Assembly (NCBI GenBank): GCA_026770615.1
Contig: MU631324.1
Span: forward strand, 395,080-405,736
Source: Pavlovales sp. CCMP2436
Taxonomy: Eukaryota > Haptophyta > Pavlovophyceae > Pavlovales
DNA length: 10,657 bases
Direction of reading: 5' to 3'
Shown here one piece after another: positions 1 to 7,159 of the stretch (its first letter is position 1; each line of letters starts with the position of its first letter). The notes below the pieces were generated by a model. It did not search any database. It was not told the origin of the DNA and saw only the letters and a list, made by a program, of their open reading frames with translations. The position numbers were made by a program, and so were the translations under genes.

Positions 1-38
1 CTGCAGGCGGCCCCGCGTTCGCCGCCCTCGTGATTTAA

Positions 39-368
39 GCCTTCGGCGAGTGGTCTGACGACCTGGAATCCTTCGTCGGGGACCTCGCCAGCATGGGCGC
101 AAGAGCGCTCCAAGCTCGCATGGGGGCCCCCTCCGCTGCGCAAGCGCGCAGCACTCTCCTGTGGAAGATGAGACAGGAGATCGGCATGTGCGCACTTCGA
201 GGACACGCCAAGGTCATCATCGCGCGCGCGCGATTAAAGCGCACCGGCACCGGCACTGGCAACGGCGGCGGCACACGCACTGACATCGACGACGACGGCA
301 ACCCCGACGAGTGGGCTGAGGGCGCATACCACTTCCGCAGGGAGACACGGTTTGGGATCGGCGCCTAA
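39..368 (+). CDS. Possible 3' exon of an unknown protein (partial)
   Basis: This frame is open from just after a TAA at 36-38 to the TAA at 366-368, about 109 codons. The first ATG is at 93, but the frame reads sensibly before it (FGEWSDDLESF), so an upstream exon with an acceptor near 38 is possible; the sequence there reads tgatttaag. The product is Ala/Arg-rich, has a Gly-Thr low-complexity stretch (GTGTGNGGG) near the middle, then an acidic DDDGNPDEW segment and ends HFRRETRFGIGA. I recognise no domain. High GC makes long open frames cheap here, so this could be chance. Confidence 0.25.
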   Translation, partial: AFGEWSDDLESFVGDLASMGARALQARMGAPSAAQARSTLLWKMRQEIGMCALRGHAKVIIARARLKRTGTGTGNGGGTRTDIDDDGNPDEWAEGAYHFRRETRFGIGA

Positions 369-370
369 GT

Positions 371-404
371 ATGCCGCCTGGGTGATTACATGCCGCCTGG
401 GTGA
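371..404 (+). repeat. Two direct copies of a 15-nt unit
   Basis: The unit atgccgcctgggtga occurs at 371-385 and again at 390-404 (period 19), immediately after the stop of the preceding open frame. No function is evident. Confidence 0.8.
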
Positions 405-525
405 CTGAACGTCGTCGCGCCTACACGCTCGGAGTCGACCGTGGGGGCCAGGGCGCACACACTCACACCCACTTCTGAGACAGAATGTCTGCAACCCACT
501 GCCTGCTGCCGTGAGTAAGTCGTAG

Positions 526-531
526 TTTAAA
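526..531 (+). promoter_or_regulatory. TTTAAA core-promoter-like box
   Basis: An isolated AT block (gtttaaaaaatc) stands in GC-rich sequence about 210 nt upstream of the ATG at 739. Similar TTTAAA blocks precede the starts of the two other intact genes in the window. The promoter role is inferred from position only. The rest of 405-738 shows no gene. Confidence 0.35.
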
Positions 532-738
532 AAATCGGGCCGTTCGGGCTGCGGTGGTTGGAGAGGAGGGAGGCAGAGGGAGGAGGCTACGTGCTCCACT
601 CCCGGCCTGCCTGGACGAGACCGGGACCAGCGCAGCCGCCGGCGCTCTTCGACGGAGGTGAAAGGGGCGGAGCGCTCCACTCCTACCCTGTCCACGTGTT
701 CACCGACCCCCCCGTCGGCTCGGGGCGAGGGGGCGCAG

Positions 739-2060
739 ATGGCGGGCGTGGCTGCCGAGGCGAAGGAGATCGGGCTGACTATCGAGCGCGCAGCGCATGG
801 CGACGCCGCCGCGCAGAGAAGGCTCGGTTGCCGCTACGAGCTCGGCAATGGCGTGGTGCAGGATCAGGCCGAGGCGCTGCGGCTCTACACGCAGGCGGCC
901 GATCAAGGCTTAGCAATCGCGCATCACTCCCTCGGCAGGTGCTACATGACTGGCAATGGCACGGCGCATGACGAGAAGAAGGCTGCAAAGCTCTTCAGGA
1001 AGGCGGCCAAACAGGGCCTCGCAGAGGCGCAACTCGCAGTCGGCAGATGCTTCCAACTGGGCCCCGGCGTGGTGCGGGACGAGGAGGAGAAGGTGAAGCT
1101 CTACAAGCAGGCGGCCGAGCAGGGTTTGGCAGAAGCGCAGGTCGCACTCGGCGAATTCCACGAGCAGGGCACAGGGGGTCTTGCGCAGAACGACGAAGAG
1201 GCGGCGCGGGGCAGGCTGCCGAGCAGGGTTTTGCAGCCGGGCAGTACGCGCTCGGTAACAGCTACGCGCAGGGGAAAGGCGTGTCGCTGGACGAGGCGAG
1301 AGCGATAAAGCTGTTCAGGCAGGCGGCCGATCAGGGCTTACTTATGGCACAGAACAATCTGGGCGAGCTCGGCCAGTGCTGCATGCTGGGCCTCAGCGTG
1401 GCGCACGACGTCGCCAATGCAGCGCGCTACCTCCGCCTCGCCGCCGACCAGGGCGACGCCAATGCACAGCGCTCGCTTGGCTTCTTGTGCGAGCATGGCC
1501 AGGGCACAAAGCGCGATTTGGGCGAGGCCGTGCGCCTGTACTGTGCCGCCGTGGCGCAACGCGACGTGCGGGCGCTGGCGAGGCTGGGCGTGTACCTGGA
1601 GAAGGGCAGGGGCGTGGCGCAGAGCGAGGCGGAGGCGGCCACGAACTACGCCGCTGCGTCCGAGCTCGGTGGCGCCAGTGCCTTGTTCTCAAACGGCGAA
1701 GCTCACCTCGTTTTGGTCGGTGTGGTGAGCGCGCCCGAGTCCTTCACCCTCCAGCTGGCCGTGAGCGACCTGGCCCTCGCCGCCAGGCTGGGGCACGCGG
1801 GGGCGGTCGAGAAGCTCGCCTCGATCACGATCTGGCGCGAGCTGGTGTCTACCAGCTGCCTGGGCTGCTGCGCGACGCGCCAGCTGAGGCTGTGCAGCCG
1901 GTGCTGCGTGGCTGCGTTCTGCGACGGCGACTGCACGCGGCGCATGTGGCCGGCGCACAAGCCGAACTGCAAGCAGTGGCAGGCCGCCGCCTCCGCCACG
2001 GAGGAGTCTTGGCAAATGCACGCACGTGCGCACACGAGAGAGAGGAGCATACCCCGATGA
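739..2060 (+). CDS. Sel1-like repeat protein with C-terminal MYND zinc finger, frameshifted
   Basis: About 440 codons in two frames. From ATG 739 (gcgcagATGg, good context) the first frame encodes Sel1-like (TPR-type) units of about 36 residues with the pattern A-x-AQ-xx-LG-xx-Y-xx-G-x-GV ... A-x-x-LY-x-QAA-x-QG. At about 1201-1212 the frame changes. Aligned with sister repeats, 7-10 nt are missing between DEEAA and QAAEQG. Sel1 units then resume (GQYALGNSYAQGKGV) and run to about 1680, giving roughly eight in all. The C-terminus is a MYND finger: CLGC, then CSRC, FCDGDC and HKPNC, ending shortly before the TGA at 2058-2060. Sel1 repeats are protein-interaction solenoids, and MYND fingers bind proline-rich partners; together they suggest an adaptor, substrate unknown. 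A GTG-initiated start at 658 is less likely in a eukaryote. I see no splice pair that restores the frame, so this is a pseudogene, a recently broken allele or an assembly error. Confidence 0.82.
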
Positions 2061-2592
2061 ATATTATTCGACTGTCTGCATGATCTGAAGCTCTCTCTGT
2101 CCGGTGGCAGCGGGTGGCTGCACAGGCGGCCCGTGGTACGTATTTTAATTTTAGTGCGCGAGCGCCGCGCAGTCTCGGCACTCTCGCTCAGTGCACAGCG
2201 TGTGAGTGCACGCGCGAGTGCGAGCGCCTACGTAATTTAAATATTATTTAAACTTCTTTCTTTGTTACTAATAATACTAACTTATGAACTCTTTCTTTCA
2301 ACTGCAACATTTTGTCATCAGAAAAGTTACTAGGCCGTGAAACGGTGAAAGTGCCACCGCCCACCGTGAATAAGGACGCAATTCTAACAATAACAGCAAC
2401 AATATTATACCATTTCAATTTGATATTAAATGATTAATTTAAGTATGGCTATGCGCGTCTGCACGTCGGACAATTAGGACAGCATGGCAGCCTCGCGTTC
2501 CGAGGAAGCACGAGCGATCCGACGGACTGGCGCCTAGGGTGCCTAGAAGAGTCGCCGCGCGCTGCGACCACAAGGCACCTTCACGGCGACTG
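2061..2592. other. Convergent 3' intergenic spacer
   Basis: This spacer lies between the ends of the Sel1/MYND gene and the minus-strand TFIIF gene. The centre (about 2232-2450) is strongly AT-rich (aatttaaatattatttaaac, taatattatacc), in contrast with the GC-rich flanks. It probably holds the 3' UTRs and poly(A) sites of both genes. No open frame or RNA gene was seen, and no perfect AATAAA stands out. Confidence 0.5.
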
Positions 2593-3291
2593 TCATCCCC
2601 GGTACTTGGAGTTGAGCTCGTACATGTGGCGGTTCTCGCCCGTGTTGTGGTACGTGCACACCTGGTGCAGCACCTCGGTCACGTGGTCCGGCGGCTGGTT
2701 GGTCTCGGCCACGAGCTGCTTGAGCGACCAGAGGGGCCGCTCGAGGGTGAAGAGCGAGAGCAACTTGCTCTTGAGCGCCTCTGTGCCCATCTTCTGCCGG
2801 AGCTCGCGCCCCTTGGACGCCCCGCCCGCCTTTTCGAGCACCGGCCCGCCGGGGCCGTCGTAGGTCTGCAGCGACCGCTTCGGCCCCTCCGCATCCTGCT
2901 TGCGCTTGAGGAGGCTCGTAGTCGCCCTGCTCAGCGGCATCTGCACGACCCCGCTGGCGACCACCTTGCCCGTCAGCGCGATCGCGCTGCCGCTCTCGGC
3001 GAAGGCGTACGACGAGGCCTGCTGCGACGGCTGCTGCTGCCGCACCTCGAAGGTCGCCGCGGGCGTCTCCTCCGTCTCTGTATGGATGGCGCCCAGGTGC
3101 AGTCGGACCGGCGCGGCGCCGGCCGCCGACTCGCCCGCGCCGGCCGCCGCGGGCCCTAGCTCGACCTCGCCGATGTGTTCGCCCTCCTCCGCCTCGCAGC
3201 AGCGCCGGAACACGTGCTCGGGCACCTTGAGCAGGTACGCCGTCCGCCCCGCGCCGTCGGCCTTCACCTGCACGAGAGGGCGCGCTTCCAT
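2593..3291 (-). CDS. GTF2F2: Transcription initiation factor TFIIF, beta subunit (RAP30)
   Basis: An intronless frame of 232 codons reads from the ATG at 3291 to the TGA at 2595-2593. TFIIF beta pairs with TFIIF alpha, binds RNA polymerase II and helps assemble the pre-initiation complex in the nucleus. The N-terminus has the dimerisation-domain start AYLLKVPEHVF (about residues 14-24) followed by GEVEL, as in the RAP30 family. The middle is Ala/Gly-rich and variable, with a conserved-looking SGSAIALTGKVV and MPLSRATTSLLKRK segment. Residues about 168-232 form the family's C-terminal winged helix: LKSKLLSLF, then PLWSLKQLV, and the closing MYELNSKYRG, which matches the usual W/Y-EL-K-x-EYR ending. 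Human RAP30 is about 249 residues, so this is full length. I start at MEARPL because the frame upstream (to 3567) encodes a poly-Phe stretch from a poly-A tract and non-conserved sequence. It is divergent from the R-SNARE gene. Confidence 0.93.
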   Translation of the reverse strand: MEARPLVQVKADGAGRTAYLLKVPEHVFRRCCEAEEGEHIGEVELGPAAAGAGESAAGAAPVRLHLGAIHTETEETPAATFEVRQQQPSQQASSYAFAESGSAIALTGKVVASGVVQMPLSRATTSLLKRKQDAEGPKRSLQTYDGPGGPVLEKAGGASKGRELRQKMGTEALKSKLLSLFTLERPLWSLKQLVAETNQPPDHVTEVLHQVCTYHNTGENRHMYELNSKYRG

Positions 3292-3300
3292 TTGCACACG

Positions 3301-3345
3301 GCCAGTCGAGACGCAGCACAGACGCAGTGCCAGTCGAGACGCAGC
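3301..3345. repeat. Direct repeat in the TFIIF 5' leader or promoter
   Basis: The 17-mer gccagtcgagacgcagc occurs at 3301-3317 and 3329-3345 (period 28), directly upstream of the TFIIF start. It could be a duplicated regulatory site or a chance duplication in the 5' UTR. Confidence 0.7.
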
Positions 3346-3384
3346 GCTCGCTCTCGCTCGGCAATGGAGGTCGGCTATGTCCAC

Positions 3385-3392
3385 TTTTAAAA
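3385..3392 (-). promoter_or_regulatory. TTTTAAAA box upstream of TFIIF beta
   Basis: A palindromic TTTTAAAA lies about 95 nt upstream of the TFIIF ATG in otherwise GC-rich DNA. Its position is compatible with a TATA-like core element. This is inferred from position and from similar boxes at 526 and 3544. Confidence 0.4.
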
Positions 3393-3543
3393 GGTTCAGA
3401 TCCGACTTCAACTTGTTCCTTCGCAGACCGGGGATGGGGCGTGCGCGGAATTCCCAGCAAGGTGGGATGTGCGCGTAGGGAGCGTCGTGCGCACAGTGTG
3501 CACTCATACCTGCACGCCGTACCCCTCGGCGGTGCGTGCGGCA

Positions 3544-3560
3544 TTTAAAAAAAAAAAAAA
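3544..3560 (+). promoter_or_regulatory. TTTAAA box fused to an A-tract upstream of the R-SNARE gene
   Basis: TTTAAA at 3544-3549 runs into a 14-nt A-tract (3547-3560), 45-60 nt before the SNARE ATG at 3605. It is the likely core promoter on the plus side of the 313-bp divergent spacer; A-tracts also disfavour nucleosomes. Positional inference. Confidence 0.4.
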
Positions 3561-3604
3561 GCATCAAGACTCAGAGAGCCTTCTGTTGAGGCTCGGCGGA
3601 CGGG

Positions 3605-4134
3605 ATGTCAGGCAGACCAGGCCCGTCCGCGCCCGGCAACCCCGGGCCGATCACAAAGGTGCAGGAGGTGCAGCTGCAGGTCGAGGAGGTCTCCAATGTG
3701 ATGCGTGACAACGTGAGCCAGATGCTCTCGAACTACGAGAAGGCTGAGGTCCTCGAGGATAAGGCCGGTGCGTTCCGCCGCTCCGCGCTCTGCTCCCCGC
3801 CCTGGGAGCCGGACGCATCGCGGAGCCGCCCGTGCCCGTGCTGCGGTGCATGCCAAGCTGAGCCGCGCGGCCCACCCTCATGCGATGCGCCCGCTGCGCC
3901 CGCTGCGCAGCCAACTTGACGCAAGAGTCTAAGAAGTTCTACAAGCGCAGCAACGCGGTGAAGCAGAACATGTGCATGAAGAACGCCAAGATGTACGCCA
4001 TGATCGCCTTGATCGTCATCATCATCATCATCGTGATCACCGTCCCGGTCGTCGTCAACGGCGTTGCCGCCGCGAAGGCCGTCAAGACGGCCCAAGACGC
4101 GGCTGCGGCTAAAAATAACGACACCTCACCTTGA
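3605..4134 (+). CDS. Synaptobrevin/VAMP-type R-SNARE (two exons)
   Basis: Exons 3605-3767 and 3911-4134 join to a 128-residue protein. The 143-nt intron has GT at 3768, ends CGCAG at 3910, and splits the codon of Ala55. Joining gives exactly the family spacing between the LEDKA motif and the membrane-proximal region, which supports the splice model. A short Pro/Gly-rich N-terminus (residues 1-15) precedes the SNARE motif (about 17-76). The zero-layer arginine is Arg34 in NVMRDNV. A basic, Cys-containing juxtamembrane stretch leads to a transmembrane helix at about 82-103 with five consecutive isoleucines. R-SNAREs zip with three Q-SNAREs to drive vesicle fusion; the cytosolic domain is N-terminal and the tail is inserted late. 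There is no longin domain, so it is a brevin-type. The luminal tail of about 25 residues (Ala/Lys-rich, ending NNDTSP) is longer than in animal brevins. Which compartment it serves cannot be told. Confidence 0.9.
3768..3910 (+). other. Spliceosomal intron of the R-SNARE gene
   Basis: 143 nt, donor G|GTGCGT and acceptor CTGCGCAG|CC, phase 1. It is as GC-rich as the exons and lacks a strong pyrimidine tract. Reading through it would interrupt the SNARE motif with unrelated Cys/Pro-rich sequence. Confidence 0.85.
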
Positions 4135-4155
4135 GCCGGGTTCTGAGCCGGGTTC
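4132..4155 (+). repeat. 12-nt tandem repeat across the R-SNARE stop codon
   Basis: tgagccgggttc is repeated twice in tandem (4132-4143, 4144-4155). The TGA of the first copy is the SNARE stop codon, and the second copy supplies another TGA 12 nt later in the same frame. Confidence 0.85.
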
Positions 4156-5114
4156 TGGCAGAGCTCACGTGTGCTCGCCTGCCCACCTGTGCTCGAGCCA
4201 CTGTTCCGCCTATTCACGGAGCGATGAACTTGCCTGCGTCTCTCCTCTCTCTCCACATTCGCGTGCTCGAACCGATCGCGCGCCACGCTGCCCGGCGCTG
4301 GTCGGGTGGCGCGTTCGCTTCGCTTCGGGCAGGATTGCATCTGCTATTATAATAGGCGTTGCGGCCGTGCGCGCGGCCTTTGCTTGGGGCGTCAGGCGAA
4401 GGCGGTACGTTAAAAGCCTGTGACTGTAATTGGAAGCGGCCCACTAACCTACCGTCTCTTAGAATATCACTCAGCCTGAGTCTCAGGAAGGGCCCCCGGA
4501 GAGCCCCCAGGGAGCGCCTCGCCGGAGGCCCCTTTCAAGATTTTTTTTTACCTTCTAATCATTCGAGCTATTTTATAGCCCGCCTATCTATTTTTTTCGC
4601 ATTTCATTCACGCACCCCGGTGATCACTACTTTCCCGTGCGCCGGTGTCCGGCACCGCAGCTACGCGCGCACACTAGACACAGTTCGTAAACATAATCTT
4701 ACAGTTACTAATTCTTTATGATTAAAACTTAATTAAATCGACCAAGTTAAAAACAAAAAAATGGTATTGGCCATAAATCCTGGGCAACAGCTCCATTGGC
4801 TCTGAAAATTTGAGGGAGTGTTGACTAGGGCTGTGCGCATGTATTACGTTTGCAAACGCGCTTAGTGCCGCGCGCGAGGCGCACGCGCTGCGCGCTACGC
4901 GCGCAACTGCTTATTTTGTTTATTATAATAAAATGCAAACGGTGTACGCGCACGCCGCACTGTTATCTCTCGCTCAGGGCCCCACGAAGAACTAATACCC
5001 GGGGCTCCGGTCCCCCGAGGGCCTCCGGCCCGGAGCCCCAAGAATATTCTTCGTACGTTACGCCTTTTCTAAGAGCCGGCTAACTTTCTTAAAGTTAAAT
5101 AATCTAGTTAACTA
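4156..5114. other. Intergenic region without a recognisable gene
   Basis: GC-rich to about 4540, then mixed with AT-rich blocks (4540-4760, 4910-4935). It contains several small palindromes: cctgagtctcagg near 4475, tttattataataaa at 4919-4932, aagaatattctt at 5040-5051 and ctagttaactag at 5104-5115. The open frames here have no protein-like character. The 3' UTR of the SNARE gene must lie at its left end. Confidence 0.5.
5001..5039. repeat. GC-rich hairpin
   Basis: Arms ggggctccgg (5001-5010) and ccggagcccc (5030-5039) are perfectly complementary over 10 bp with a 19-nt loop, followed directly by the palindrome aagaatattctt. It could form a structure in RNA or DNA; no role is assigned. Confidence 0.7.
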
Positions 5115-5547
5115 GGGTCGAAATCCAAATTAGTGGCGCAATTCCGCACTGGGGAGGGGGAAAAGTTGTGGGCGGGACGAAGTAGTAGACATTCTTCGCC
5201 CCTGCGCGCTAAGTACCCAATAGCTGTTGTCAAATAGAGCCCTTCTCGACGGTCGTAGCCCACCTCGTGTGCCTCTCGAGTGCATCTGGGGTCGACAACA
5301 TGCTAAAGGTAACTAACATTTCGGATTCTCAGCGCTCGGAAGCGATAAGAAAGTCATGGTTCCCAAAGGAGCACAGAGGAGTTAGATGCAGATTCGTGAA
5401 TGGGGCGTCGTGAATGGGGCGGCGCCCCATTCACGAATCTGCATCTAACTCCTCTGTGCCCAACCCGGGTCGTGAGTTACTCCGAAGGATTTTCACCGGA
5501 CTTTTCGCAATTTCCCCCGGACTGGCCACTAATTCGGATTTCGACCC
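5115..5547. mobile_element. Non-autonomous TIR element (MITE-like), 433 bp
   Basis: The two ends are inverted copies of a 22-bp sequence: the left begins gggtcgaaatcc (5115-5136), and the right ends ggatttcgaccc (5526-5547). There is one mismatch (A/G) at position 13. Immediately outside both ends is acta (5111-5114 and 5548-5551), a likely 4-bp target-site duplication. A 5-bp actag duplication with the element starting at 5116 is an alternative reading. The left target is part of the palindrome ctagttaactag. No transposase frame is inside; the interior is non-coding with a long internal hairpin. The superfamily cannot be named: the short duplication excludes an ordinary hAT (8 bp) or mariner (TA) signature. 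Confidence 0.75.
5371..5459. repeat. Perfect 37-bp inverted repeat (internal hairpin)
   Basis: Arms 5371-5407 and 5423-5459 are fully complementary over 37 bp with a 15-nt spacer. The spacer plus neighbouring base repeats the end of the left arm: tcgtgaatggggcg occurs in tandem at 5394-5407 and 5408-5421. The right arm can therefore pair either with the full left arm or with the inner copy (about 13 bp around a single-base loop). It lies inside the TIR element. Confidence 0.95.
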
Positions 5548-5798
5548 ACTAGCGGAAACAATTTTTCGTGAAGAAAATGTTTTAATTTAACTAACTCAAA
5601 CTGAAAGTACTTGGTTAATTTTATGAAAAAGCATTATTAGAGAAAAAAGAGAATGAAAGAAAAAAACGTTCATCGATGGGCGTTTTGGACATAGCAAGTA
5701 GGGTGCATCGAAGTTGAGTACACGTGAGCGAGGGCGAGCGGTGCCTATGCGTGGATTTCGTGGCCACAAACCGCATCACGGCGTTAGACATGGTAGTC

Positions 5799-5911
5799 AC
5801 GAGGCCCGGGCGCTTTAACATGATTCTGATGGTATTCTTGCTATTTTCATGTTGTTTTATTGCTATATTTATTTTACGAAGCCTGGGCGCGTTGACATGA
5901 TTCTGATGGTA
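5799..5911 (+). repeat. 36-nt exon/donor duplication
   Basis: 5799-5834 and 5876-5911 match at 32 of 36 positions and include the codons for R/K-PGR, MILM and the splice donor gta. The intron-end block attcttgctattttca also occurs twice (5834-5849 and 6153-6168, identical over 16 nt). Confidence 0.9.
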
Positions 5912-5912
5912 A

Positions 5913-5931
5913 CCCCCCCCCCCTCCCCCCC
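5913..5931 (+). repeat. C-rich homopolymer tract
   Basis: Nineteen bases of C interrupted by a single T, just after the duplicated exon end and before the TTG microsatellite. Confidence 0.9.
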
Positions 5932-5950
5932 TCACCTCAACCACCCACGG

Positions 5951-5987
<37 letters not shown>

Positions 5988-6028
5988 CATTGTCATTGTT
6001 GTTGTTGTTGTTGTTTTTGTTGTTGTTG
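5951..6028 (+). repeat. (TTG)n microsatellite
   Basis: About 78 nt of TTG repeats interrupted by two cattgt units and one T-run, lying within the first intron of the AAA+ fragment. It creates artificial Leu-, Val- or Asn-rich open frames that I do not call as genes. Confidence 0.97.
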
Positions 6029-6262
6029 ATTGCTTTTGTCAGGATATCTCCTCGAGGCACGTGTTGTTGTGATGTGATGGCCGTTATTCTTTGTAATGCG
6101 GTTGTTGTTATTTCTATCATTTCAACGTGCTTTTTATTACTGCTATTATATTATTCTTGCTATTTTCAGGTGGGCACGCCCTCGCTCAAGGCGCGCGTTG
6201 ACCGCCTCAACGCTAAGCTCGCAGGGTGCTCGCTCGGCAAGCAAGACAGCGAACTGGGAGAG

Positions 6263-6423
6263 GTGATTATTCTTCTTCTTCTTAATTTTTCGTATTCCTC
6301 TTCTTGATTGCAAAAGATGTGTATTCTCTCTCTATCCTGTTCTACCTGTTGCTTGCTCGACCTGGCTACTCTGACTCCCTATCTTCTGTCTGCCTGCTCA
6401 AACTATTTTTTTCTCTCCTCTAG
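6263..6423 (+). other. Intron 2 of the AAA+ fragment
   Basis: 161 nt, donor GAG|gtgatt and acceptor ctcctctag|GTC, phase 0, with a long pyrimidine-rich run before the acceptor. It is clearly spliceosomal in character. Confidence 0.7.
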
Positions 6424-6609
6424 GTCCTCAAGGGTGTGTTGAAAATCAGTGGAGTCGGACATGCAATTCTTTAACTTCATGGAGAACGAGCAGCTGCTCA
6501 ACGCGCTGGTCAACGCCGCGGCGAAGGCGGCGGCGGAGGGGCGGACGCCGATGTCTCTCTTCGCCGAGTCGCGTGACATCATCACCTCGCTCGCAAGCCG
6601 AATCGTTCT

Positions 6610-6658
6610 GCGCGGCGGCGCGCGCGACGAATACGTTTCGTCGCGCGCGCCGCCGCGC
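6610..6658. repeat. GC-only hairpin at the end of the AAA+ fragment frame
   Basis: 6611-6631 pairs perfectly with 6637-6657 (21 bp, 22 with the flanking G-C) around the loop tacgt. It overlaps the last coding codons (RGGARDEY and SSRAPPRV) and ends just before the TGA at 6662. Confidence 0.9.
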
Positions 6659-6664
6659 GTGTGA

Positions 6665-7155
6665 GTCACCTCGGGGCTCGGGGGCTCGGGGGGGGGTATA
6701 GCTAAGTTATAGGAAATTGCAAGGCGGTATAATTCATGGTTGCTAGTCGTAGTAATTCCTCAACGGCCGAAGCGGAGCATGCTGAGCGAAAATTTGCAGC
6801 TTATACAGCTAAGTTCAAGTTATAGGCTTTCTAAGGCCCGATAAATTTATTCAAGGTTGTTATGCAGTCCACTCTTGGGCAATTACGATGCACACATCAT
6901 ATACACGTTTGACGCGGCGGGCGCTCCGGTGGACAGTTCACACGCACCTAGATGAACGTGAGCGTTGTGTGTGTGGGGGGGGAAGGGGGGCGGAGCCTGT
7001 CTGTGTCATCTGCTACGACTTCGTCACCAATTTCACCTCTACCATCCCATTCCCTGTTGACGGACTGATGTCTGACGTCAACCAAGTCTGTGAATGAACA
7101 CTTCCTGTATAATACTGCTGAGCCGCGAATAAATACTAACGCACCACTTCAGATA
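6665..7155. other. Intergenic region without a recognisable gene
   Basis: It starts with G-rich cggggctcgggggctcgg, then mixed sequence with two related phrases (agctaagttatagg near 6701 and agctaagttcaagttatagg near 6808). An AATAAA lies at 7128-7133. The 69-codon frame at 6888-7097 has no recognisable features. Nothing is confidently assigned. Confidence 0.45.
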
Positions 7156-7159
7156 CCAG

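Larger units (their letters stand above)
5832..6169 (+). other. Intron 1 of the AAA+ fragment, carrying an exon-end duplication
   Basis: Donor ATG|gtattc at 5832, acceptor ctattttcag ending 6169, phase 0. It contains a degenerate second copy (5876-5911) of the preceding exon end plus donor, a C-tract and a (TTG)n microsatellite. An alternative donor at 5909 would read through the first copy and meet a stop, so 5832 is preferred. Confidence 0.6.
5719..6664 (+). pseudogene. 5'-truncated AAA+ ATPase fragment (three exons, frameshift)
   Basis: The exons are about 5719-5831, 6170-6262 and 6424-6664. The first encodes the second half of an AAA+ core: VDFVATNR (sensor-1 region, where the AAA family has xxATNRP) and TRPGRF, the arginine-finger motif of FtsH/Cdc48-type ATPases, ending NMILM. 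The second continues VGTPSLKARVDRLNAKL, matching the family's start of the small lid. The third starts VLKGVLK, then the frame breaks. Removing one A from the aaaa run at 6442-6445 would connect to a long helical frame (MQFFNFMENEQLL, ending at TGA 6662-6664). Walker A and B are absent upstream, where the TIR element ends at 5547 and the sequence turns AT-rich. The first exon's start is uncertain; a stop at 5715 limits it. Related ATPases use ATP hydrolysis to remodel or unfold proteins; this fragment cannot. A sequencing error could explain the frameshift but not the missing half. Confidence 0.68.

Noticed and set aside
1178..1214. A 37-nt GT-AG intron to repair the Sel1 frameshift
   Set aside because: Splicing there leaves the downstream Sel1 units in the wrong frame.
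2539..3544. Long open frames overlapping TFIIF beta on both strands (2539-3159 plus, 2543-3544 minus)
   Set aside because: Arg/Ala/Gly-rich shadow readings of a GC-rich coding sequence; only the 2593-3291 minus frame has family motifs.
3547..3560. A14 tract as the poly(A) tail of a retroposed gene
   Set aside because: The adjacent R-SNARE gene contains an intron and begins right after the tract; there is no flanking duplication, so a promoter A-tract is more likely.
5115..5136. GGTCGAAATCC as a tRNA B-box
   Set aside because: No A-box, cloverleaf arms or acceptor stem around it; its inverted copy at 5526-5547 explains it as an element end.
5849..6307. 152-codon Leu-rich open frame and its Asn-rich mirror on the minus strand
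   Set aside because: Produced by the (TTG)n microsatellite and T-rich intron sequence; it runs across splice sites of the AAA+ fragment.
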